Below, in pieces: positions 34,601 through 39,948 of a DNA stretch of 39,948 nucleotides. The notes under the pieces were generated by a model. It did not search any database and was not told the DNA's origin. It saw only the letters and a list, made by a program, of their open reading frames with translations. The translations under genes and the position numbers were made by a program. Positions within the stretch are counted from its first letter, which is position 1, and every line of letters starts with the position of its first letter. The DNA is from an uncultured Clostridium sp. (GTDB taxonomy: Bacteria > Bacillota > Clostridia > TANB77 > CAG-508): the NCBI GenBank assembly GCA_900557045.1, contig USQY01000009.1, positions 1 through 39,948 of the forward strand, written 5' to 3'.

Positions 34601-36463
34601 TGTTGCATCTCCCTGTGGTACTGAACCTGTTTCTGAATCTTTCTTTATTATTGTTATTGTGCCTGTTGGTTCTTCGTCTATAACATTATTTATTTCTAAA
34701 TATATAACTTTTGTTGTTTGATCCTTATATTTTAATTCTGCATCAAATTCTTTATTATTTAATAAATAACCATCTGGAGCATTTGTTTCTTTTACATAGT
34801 ATTTACCTAAATGTAAATCAGAGAATTTCACCATTCCATCATCATTTGTAATTGCTTTTGTAACTAAATCTCCTTTTTTATACCAAGTTTTAGTACCTGC
34901 AACATTTTTTATATCTTCTCTAGCATATAAAGAGATTTCTGCACCTTTTAGTCTGTTATTATAATTATCAGTTTTATATACAGTTATTTCTCCTGTTGGT
35001 GTAGTATCAATTTTTTCAAAACTTTCTAATACAATTTTTTCTGTTTGTCCTTTATAAGATAAAGTAACATTGTGTTTAGTATTATCTATTAAATATCCTG
35101 TTGTCGCTTGTGTTTCTTCTACAATATATTTACCTAATGGAAGATTTGTAATTTCTGCTAATCCATTACTGTCTGTTTTTATATTAGCAACTACCTGTCC
35201 ATTTGTATAATAAGTTTTAGTTTTTGCAGCATTCTTTATATCTTCATTTGCAATAACTTTAAATACTGTATCTTTGATTAAATCTCCCTGCTCACTTTTC
35301 TTAATTACTTGTATAGTTCCTGTTGGTTCTTCATTAACAATAGCTTTACTTGCTGTTTGATTTACTTGCACTTCTACATTATAGGCTTGTGTATTTAATA
35401 AATATCCATTAGGAGCTGATTTTTCAGTAATTGTATATGTTCCTTTTCTTAATTTTTCTATTGTTATTTTTCCATTAGTAACTGTTACATCTTGATTAAA
35501 ACCATTTGGTCCTGTTACATGGAATATAGCACCATCTATTAAATCTCCATTTGTATTTAATTTTTTTATTTCTAACTTACCAAATGTTTCAATATTTAAT
35601 CCAACTGCTAATGTTATTGGGTCATTATATGCCATTGAATATAATTGATTTTGAACTCCACTTGCAAATTCAAAAAATACCATTGAATCGTGGTCTTGTG
35701 TTCCATCTTTAATCATACCCCAAGACTTAAATTCTGCATCAGTAATAACATAGTTTTCTAAATTAGTATTTTCATCTACTGATATTGTCATTGAATTGCT
35801 ACCACTAGAATGTTGTACTCTTATTCCGTTTGTTGTTCTATCTAAACTTGGATAAGCTGATAAAACACCATTAGAATCATTTAAAGTTTTACTTTCTCCT
35901 GCTTGAATAGTTATTGTTGTTCCATCAAAACTTGGTCTTCTATCCATTTGTGCTATTTGGTTTTCAATATTGTTTTTAAAACTTACATATTCTGCTTGAA
36001 TACCACTATCAATAAAAGTTGCATTACTTTGTCCTAATGTTTCCCATATTAATTGTTGTGTTAAAACATATTGTTTCTTTAATGCAGATGATGTTCCTCC
36101 ATCTATAACATAATTTCCATGTTGTTTATACCATCCTAAATAAGCTACTTTACAAGCTTTTCTTAATTTTGAATCAACTGGTGTATAATATTTTCCATTG
36201 TAAACTGTTCCTGTATCAAAATCTACACCATGTTCTGCACAGAAAACTGTTCTTTGTTCATTAGTTGAGTAATTTATTAATCTTCTTAATAAAACTCCAT
36301 ATTGAGTATTTGCATTATCAGTTGTTTTAATGAATGAAGCAAATTGTCCTCCTACCCATTTACCTGTTCCTGATGCTGCAAATATTGGTTGTGTTGTACT
36401 TAATAATGTTATCATCAGTAAGAAAAAAGCTATAATTCTTTTACTTTTTAACTTTTTCAACAT
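31640..36463 (-). CDS. Giant sortase-anchored thioester adhesin with SpaA/Cna-B repeats
   Basis: A 1607-residue surface protein. Residues 1-29 are a signal peptide. A thioester (TQxA) domain follows, with Cys75 in VFCAEHG and Gln136 in VLTQQLIWE, the pair that forms a reactive thioester for covalent attachment to host or partner surfaces. Next come about twelve SpaA/Cna-B domains from residue ~295, each with an initial Lys (e.g. GKLEIKKLN, GTIQVIKK, GEITVYKTD) and the late Glu of TYxIxExxAPxGY that closes an intramolecular isopeptide bond. Two adjacent domains are 85-residue exact copies. The end is EVPKTG, a membrane helix (LFASAIILSLLGIAYII) and KRKQNKDK, a sortase signal of the LPxTG class. 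No sortase is in the window. It has an AAGGAGG site and its own terminator. Being inside the conjugative element, it may help cell-cell contact or be cargo for colonisation; inference. Confidence 0.93.
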   Translation of the reverse strand: MLKKLKSKRIIAFFLLMITLLSTTQPIFAASGTGKWVGGQFASFIKTTDNANTQYGVLLRRLINYSTNEQRTVFCAEHGVDFDTGTVYNGKYYTPVDSKLRKACKVAYLGWYKQHGNYVIDGGTSSALKKQYVLTQQLIWETLGQSNATFIDSGIQAEYVSFKNNIENQIAQMDRRPSFDGTTITIQAGESKTLNDSNGVLSAYPSLDRTTNGIRVQHSSGSNSMTISVDENTNLENYVITDAEFKSWGMIKDGTQDHDSMVFFEFASGVQNQLYSMAYNDPITLAVGLNIETFGKLEIKKLNTNGDLIDGAIFHVTGPNGFNQDVTVTNGKITIEKLRKGTYTITEKSAPNGYLLNTQAYNVEVQVNQTASKAIVNEEPTGTIQVIKKSEQGDLIKDTVFKVIANEDIKNAAKTKTYYTNGQVVANIKTDSNGLAEITNLPLGKYIVEETQATTGYLIDNTKHNVTLSYKGQTEKIVLESFEKIDTTPTGEITVYKTDNYNNRLKGAEISLYAREDIKNVAGTKTWYKKGDLVTKAITNDDGMVKFSDLHLGKYYVKETNAPDGYLLNNKEFDAELKYKDQTTKVIYLEINNVIDEEPTGTITIIKKDSETGSVPQGDATFNGAVYKVYASEDIYNKAKTKKFYSNGDLVATRTMNEKGETEDITNLPLGKYIVKEETAPIGYMLDKNTYNVELKYKDQHTKVITDTKTSLENVKKMGVHIFKSGIKTNSGETPGLEGAEFTIKLNSAVEKAYSQGYTYAEVWNGIDENGNQVKVDSKRVQSAQAIAPSYAVIVTDKDGNAYTQNNLPYGKYIVKETKTPTDYETAVDFTFSITDDESEIKEIAKKTKHLVVNNEQLETYIKLIKKDLKTGKLVTLNSTTFEIKATKDIYDRATKKILFKKGESISQKIGNTTYTSFTTNADNIVVPDNSFNSKNDDKATITTPLKLPVGSYEITEIKVPTGFLQLDKSVTFEIKNVKDYDTDKDGDFIKEVVVKNEQPTGTIKLDKTIALREDADTSLIDTSDLSGIEFKLSAKENIIDMADGSVIYKKGQEIKKYNLTKDGKLTITNLPMGTYEIVETKTLDGLVLNTTKYEVKFEQKDLTTKIYETKLDISNDTTLVEFSKTDITGDKELIGAKLTVLDNENNIIDTWTSTEKTHKIEGLTIGKEYTLKEEIAPDGYVVATSIKFTIKDTNEIQKVNMIDKIVEMSKVDIAGEEIEGATIQVLDKDNKVVDEWVSGKEPHKIKNLVEGETYTLHEEIVADFYVKATDVEFIVTTDKETQKVVMIDKIVEMSKVDIAGEEIEGATIQVLDKDNKVVDEWVSGKEPHKIKNLVEGETYTLHEEIVADFYVKATDVEFIVTTDKETQKVVMIDKLVEITKTDITNGNELEGAELEVTDEDGNTIDKWTSTKEPHKVKGLEEGKTYILKETTAPYGYEITEEIKFTVTTDKETQKIEMKDMPILKNVKVIKIDTETKEVIKDKFIFAIYEDPECTKLIKEVKSNSEDGTALFEELRYGTYYIKEIKAPKDYELSNKIVKVEINDKGIFVDDTQVEENENTIEFTFENKKIEVPKTGVESKIKLFASAIILSLLGIAYIIKRKQNKDK
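32346..32851. repeat. Two exact 255-bp tandem copies in the adhesin gene
   Basis: Bases 32346-32596 and 32601-32851 are identical over 251 positions (period 255, first mismatch at 32597/32852). Each copy encodes one 85-residue SpaA domain (KIVEMSKVDIAGEEIEG ...). Confidence 0.95.
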
Positions 36464-36483
36464 TTAAAATTCCTCCTTTTCCA

Positions 36484-36518
36484 TAAAAAAAAGAACAAGT
36501 TTTAATTAACCTGCTCTT
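36484..36518 (-). terminator. Terminator of the Cys-rich protein gene
   Basis: The minus strand AAGAGCAGGTT pairs (two G-U) with AAACTTGTTCTT over a 5-base loop, followed by eight Ts. It separates this gene from the adhesin. Confidence 0.75.
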
Positions 36519-36532
36519 ATAAAAATATTTAA

Positions 36533-37228
36533 TTATCTCATATAATAATTTAAAGTCCATTTACCACAATATTGGCAACTCCATATTTCATATCCACAAG
36601 GACATTGTTTGTTATATTCTTCAAATGTTATTTCTCCATTATGTATTTTATTGCTATAATCCAATATTAGATTATCATAATATGAAACTGCCTCATTATA
36701 ACTATTAAACCATTTATTTGAATTACCAACTCCTACACCATGTTTTCCATCTGAACACTTTGGTGTTTCTGGTTGTTTTATTTCAACTTTTGTTTCTTCC
36801 TTTGGTTGTTCTGGTATTTTTGTTTCAACTACTGTTGTTGTTGTTTCTTTTTCTACTGTCTTTTTTGGTGTAGTAACAGGTGTTGTTTTAGGTTGTTCTA
36901 CTGGTTTTGAACTTTCTACTTTTTTCTCTTGTGTAACTACTGGATCTTTCTTTGGTTCTTCTTGAATATTGGTATTTTTAACATTTACAATATCCGCTTC
37001 TTGTTGTATTTCTTCAACTTTCTCTTGTTCTTCTACATTGTTTTCAACAGCAATTACCTCTGTATCTTCTTTTTCTTCGTCATCAGTATTATTTATTTCA
37101 GTTACAATCTCTTTCTCATTTTCTATTTTACTAAAACTTAATGTCTTTGATTTTATAATCATCATATTCACAAATAATGCCACTATTAAGGCTATAATTA
37201 TTAAAACTAATATCTTTTTACTTTTCAT
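36533..37228 (-). CDS. Membrane-anchored protein with Cys-rich C-terminal domain
   Basis: A 231-residue protein. The start is ATG 37228 (MKSKKILVLIIIALIVALFV), which has AAGGAG nine bases upstream; an ATG nine bases further upstream overlaps that site. One N-terminal membrane segment or signal anchor is followed by a ~110-residue E/K/T/P-rich stalk (PVTTPKKTVEKETTTTVVETK). The C-terminal 70 residues form a compact domain: KHGVGVGNSNKWFNSYNEAV, DLILDYSNKIHNGEI-like helix, and a metal-binding-like CPCGYEIWSCQYCGKW. It looks outward-facing and I recognise no family. It sits between parB and the adhesin on the same strand. Confidence 0.7.
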   Translation of the reverse strand: MKSKKILVLIIIALIVALFVNMMIIKSKTLSFSKIENEKEIVTEINNTDDEEKEDTEVIAVENNVEEQEKVEEIQQEADIVNVKNTNIQEEPKKDPVVTQEKKVESSKPVEQPKTTPVTTPKKTVEKETTTTVVETKIPEQPKEETKVEIKQPETPKCSDGKHGVGVGNSNKWFNSYNEAVSYYDNLILDYSNKIHNGEITFEEYNKQCPCGYEIWSCQYCGKWTLNYYMR

Positions 37229-37387
37229 TACTACCATCTCCTTATAGCTTAATTATATGCTTTTTAGAGATAAAAACAAATGTGTAAATTATTATAATAT
37301 TATTAAATATATTTTATATAATAATTCTCTTTTAGTTTGTAATATAGTATGTATTTAAAAGGGATTGTAAGGGAAAACTTTGTAAAG

Positions 37388-37435
37388 TGTTCACACAAAC
37401 AAATATAACTAAATATATCTAATTTTGTTCACACA
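37388..37435. repeat. Direct repeat TGTTCACACA downstream of parB
   Basis: TGTTCACACA occurs at 37388-37397 and 37426-37435, spaced 38 bases apart (about 3.6 turns). The second copy adjoins the parB stop. It could be a partner-protein or ParB site; inference. Confidence 0.45.
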
Positions 37436-38386
37436 CTATCTGGAATTTCTTTCTTGTTTTATTCGTTCTCGCCTAATATAATCTTGCACACATTGAATAA
37501 TAAAATCTTCAACATTTCCAGATTCTTTAACTCTACTTGGAATATATTTTTCTATTTTTTCATTGTGTATCTTTATATATTCTTTTTGATTAGGCTTTTC
37601 CTGTTGTAGTATTTCTTCTATTTTTTCTTCTGTTAGGTTTCCTTCTTGTTCTAATTTCTTTAATCTTATTGCTTGACTTAAAGAAGGTGTTACCTCATCA
37701 AATTCAAATATATTTTCTACAACATATTGATTTTCTTCACTTAAATATGATAATTCTACTGCTGGTCTAAAAGCTATTCTTTTGTTATCAACTTGTTCTA
37801 ATAACTCTGGTATTAAATAAGTAAGTCGAATATATCTCTGTATAGTTCTTGCACTTTCTCCAACTTCTTCTCCCATTCTTTCTGCACTTTTTAACTTGTC
37901 GCCCAATGGTCGCGAAGTTATATCTTCTTCTAAATCAACTCTTTTCCCCTGATGTTTCATAGCTTCAAGTTTCATTTTATATGCAAATGCTTTTTCACTA
38001 GGCAATATTTCTTCTCTTTGAATATTACTATCTACCATAAGAATTGTTGCCTCATCATCAGTTAATTCTTTAACAATACATTTTATTTTATCTATTCCTG
38101 CAAGTTCACACGCTCTTTTTCTTCTATGTCCAGAAATCATTTGATAATTTCCTTCTCCTCGTTTTCTTACTATAACAGGTAATAAAACTCCATGTTCTTT
38201 TACACTTTTAACCATTTCTTCCATTTTATCATCATCTATAACTCTAAAAGGGTGGTCTGGAAATTCTCCTATTTTATATAGTTCTATTTCCTTTACCTCA
38301 TCAACAACTGGATTATCTCTTTGTTCTTGACTTGTGAATAAATCATCTAACTTTGGAAGTACCATCTTTTTGTCTTGTTCTTTCAT
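37436..38386 (-). CDS. parB: ParB-family partition protein
   Basis: A 316-residue ParB/Spo0J-like protein. The N-terminal CTPase region starts with the usual linker and has IGEFPDHPFRVIDDDKMEEMVKSVKEHGVL, the motif GHRRKRACELAGI (family GERRYRA) near residues 86-98, and LMVDSNIQREEILPSE. The central HTH part is ERMGEEVGESARTIQRYIRLTYLI, with PAVELSYL following. ATG 38386 has GGAGGTATT upstream and overlaps the end of parA by 44 bases, so the two are co-translated. It partitions or stabilises the element, most probably with parS sites not seen here. Confidence 0.93.
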   Translation of the reverse strand: MKEQDKKMVLPKLDDLFTSQEQRDNPVVDEVKEIELYKIGEFPDHPFRVIDDDKMEEMVKSVKEHGVLLPVIVRKRGEGNYQMISGHRRKRACELAGIDKIKCIVKELTDDEATILMVDSNIQREEILPSEKAFAYKMKLEAMKHQGKRVDLEEDITSRPLGDKLKSAERMGEEVGESARTIQRYIRLTYLIPELLEQVDNKRIAFRPAVELSYLSEENQYVVENIFEFDEVTPSLSQAIRLKKLEQEGNLTEEKIEEILQQEKPNQKEYIKIHNEKIEKYIPSRVKESGNVEDFIIQCVQDYIRRERIKQERNSR

Positions 38387-39168
38387 TTTCTAATACCTCC
38401 TTTGCTAAATTATTGTATGCGTTTGCAACAGGACTATTTTTATCAAACTCAAATATACTCTTTCCTGTTGATGTTGATTTTGCTGTATTTATTGCTTTGG
38501 GTATTTCAGCACCATATATTTTCACATATTGTCCATAATTGTCGATCAAAGTATCTCTTACATCTTTTGATAAATTTGTTCTTTTATCTACTAATGTAAG
38601 TAATACTCCTCCTATTTTTAAATTAGGATTTATTTGTTTCTGCACTCTCGTAACTGTCTTTAATAAATGTCCCATTCCTTTTGCAGCCAGATATTCTCCC
38701 TGTACTGGAATTATTATCTTATCACTACAAGCCAGAGCATTTATTGTTATCATTCCAAGAGATGGCATACAATCTATCAATACATAATCATAGTTATCTT
38801 TAATACCTCTTATAGAATTTTTAAGCGTGAACTCTCTGCTCATTGCATTAACTAATGAAAACTCTATTGCTGATAAATCTAAATTTGCAGGAATTAAATC
38901 TACTCCTTCTTTATGATGAAGAATAGCATTTTCTGCATTTATTTCATTATCACATATAGTATCAGACATTAATGTTCCAATAGTATTCTGCAATTCATCT
39001 TGATTATAGTAACCCATACAAGTAGTTAAATCTCCGTTGTGGATCTGCATCAATTAGTAATACTCTTTTTCCTTGTTTACTAAGTGCAACTCCTAAACTA
39101 AATGTAGTTGTTGTTTTTCCAACTCCACCTTTTTGATTTGCTATTGCAATTATCTGACACTTTCCCAT
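38343..39168 (-). pseudogene. parA: ParA/Soj ATPase, one-base frameshift
   Basis: A ~275-residue ParA split by one extra base. The first part, from ATG 39168 (AAAGGAGCAAGA upstream), has the deviant Walker A ANQKGGVGKTTT and LLIDADPQ. The expected codons are CAA GGA GAT (QGDLTTCMGYYN), but an extra G on the plus strand at 39036 gives CAA CGG AGA and a stop. The rest of the protein, DYVLIDCMPSLGM (Walker B), the VQGEYLAAKGMGHLL helix and the C-terminus with KSIFEFDKNS, is intact from 39053 in the other frame. A systematic sequence error is likely, since the sequence is otherwise perfect. Confidence 0.9.
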
Positions 39169-39183
39169 TCTTGCTCCTTTCCT

Positions 39184-39217
39184 CAAAAAAAGAGCTAACT
39201 CCTAAAAGCTAACTCTT
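39184..39217 (-). terminator. Terminator between the 39229 gene and parA
   Basis: The minus strand AAGAGTTAGCT pairs with AGTTAGCTCTT (11 bp, two G-U) over a 6-base loop, followed by a run of six or more Ts; it ends ~15 bases before the parA start, so it may attenuate parA. Confidence 0.7.
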
Positions 39218-39228
39218 GTCTTGAATAT

Positions 39229-39852
39229 TTATTCCTCTGTTATTTCTTTATCATCTTGTAAATGAGTAGAAACATATATAAACTCCTCATCATCTGCTAA
39301 TTTACCAAATAAATTGTTAAGTCCTACAATAAAAGGTTTTATATCTTCTTGAACATTATAACTATATGAATAATTCAAATAGTATTCATTTAAATTATCA
39401 TATAAAGGTACAATATTTACTAATCCTGGTCTTATCTTTTTTCTTAATATTACCCAATTAGGTATATCGTCTTTTATAATATTAACAATTTTATCTTCAG
39501 AAATTAACATTCTCATAATTCCATTCATTATATCTGAAAAGTCTTTTTCTTCATCACAAAATATTTTATTCATCATAGCACTCATTGACCTTACAAAATC
39601 TGATAAGTAATCATCTTTTATACAAGCAAAGCAATCAGTTTCTATTTCATCTAAATACCCTATTGCTGTTAAACACTCATAATAATTTGATGCCATAATA
39701 TAATAAAATTGTTCAAATTCTTTCTTTAAGTTTCTTGAGTTCATCTTCTTTATATAAATACCTGTCTCCTTTCTTATAATCTCTTTAATCTTTTCTGTTT
39801 CTTTTTTAATTTTTTCATTATTTTTTGGTTTGTTGTTTTCATTTTTTTTCAT
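39229..39852 (-). CDS. 207-residue protein of unknown function
   Basis: Starts MKKNENNKPKNNEKIKKETE, a Lys/Asn-rich head. The rest is helical with a conserved-looking centre: FEQFYYIMASNYYECLTAIG, CFACIKDDYLSDFVRSM, FSDIMNGIMRMLI, then DDIPNWVILRKKI. No signal peptide or membrane segment is seen, and no family is recognised. It precedes parA on the same strand but ends in its own terminator. GGAAGGAG lies ~12 bases upstream of ATG 39852. Confidence 0.7.
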   Translation of the reverse strand: MKKNENNKPKNNEKIKKETEKIKEIIRKETGIYIKKMNSRNLKKEFEQFYYIMASNYYECLTAIGYLDEIETDCFACIKDDYLSDFVRSMSAMMNKIFCDEEKDFSDIMNGIMRMLISEDKIVNIIKDDIPNWVILRKKIRPGLVNIVPLYDNLNEYYLNYSYSYNVQEDIKPFIVGLNNLFGKLADDEEFIYVSTHLQDDKEITEE

Positions 39853-39886
39853 TTTCTTTTTACTCCTTCCTTTTTGAAGGCAAAAT

Positions 39887-39914
39887 AAAAAATCTAATAT
39901 TTCTATTAGATTTC
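39887..39914 (-). terminator. Terminator of a gene beyond the right edge
   Basis: AATCTAATA (39891-39899) and TATTAGATT (39904-39912) form a 9-bp stem with a 4-base loop, followed on the minus strand by TTTTTATTTT. It ends a minus-strand transcript arriving from outside the window. Confidence 0.7.
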
Positions 39915-39948
39915 TTATATATGTTAGATATTATTTCAATAACTATAA

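Overview
The window looks like an AT-rich, low-GC Gram-positive (Bacillota, Clostridia-type) chromosome or metagenome-assembled contig. The evidence is strong AGGAGG-type ribosome sites, TTGACA/TATAAT promoters, a sortase-anchored surface protein, MiaB-MutS, an RNHCP zinc protein, a TGS-nucleoside kinase and many CPBP proteases. Most genes lie on the minus strand. The first ~1.27 kb is clearly different: GC-rich, with codon use like Lachnospiraceae. It carries ispG (partial), a dihydrofolate reductase and only the last ~29 codons of thymidylate synthase. That thyA tail is fused in frame to a truncated LicD gene at about 1271-1290, which looks like an assembly chimera or an illegitimate junction.

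Layout. 1-1280: ispG, folA, thyA tail. 1285-3565: a surface-polysaccharide operon (initiating sugar transferase, DUF4422 glycosyltransferase, LicD). 4014-9183: a Fic-domain protein lacking the catalytic His, a lipoprotein, an RNHCP protein, a nucleoside kinase and a zinc-ribbon membrane protein that shares its C-terminal domain with the lipoprotein. 9349-13466: mutS and miaB. 13548-13677: a compact REP/MITE-like element with perfect 22-bp inverted ends, just ahead of a TetR gene. 14509-16587: a decayed ABC exporter locus. 16694-18264: rpmE, a tiny membrane protein and an MBL hydrolase with palindromes around its promoter. 18591-21555: a cluster of CPBP proteases, a broken XRE regulator, an Sm-like DUF6897-type protein and a 41-residue ORF. 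21570-23453: a group II intron whose reverse transcriptase has a one-base frameshift. 23466-24187: a GyrI-like protein and a DUF3781 protein.

24247-39948 is part of an integrative/conjugative element or conjugative plasmid. In transcription order (right to left) it carries an unknown protein, ParA (with a one-base frameshift), ParB, a membrane-anchored Cys-rich protein, a giant thioester/SpaA-repeat adhesin with a VPKTG sortase signal, a small protein, and a 2371-residue ArdC-like / N6-methylase / SNF2 helicase. A TnpV-type protein is encoded in a second frame inside the helicase's low-complexity linker. Element ends, relaxase, T4SS and integrase are not in view.

The most interesting points are the embedded TnpV gene, the mobile-element adhesin with a recently duplicated repeat, the His-less Fic protein, the shared-domain protein pair, the palindromic 130-bp element, and two frameshifts that share the same AA[C]GG context, which may be a systematic sequence error.
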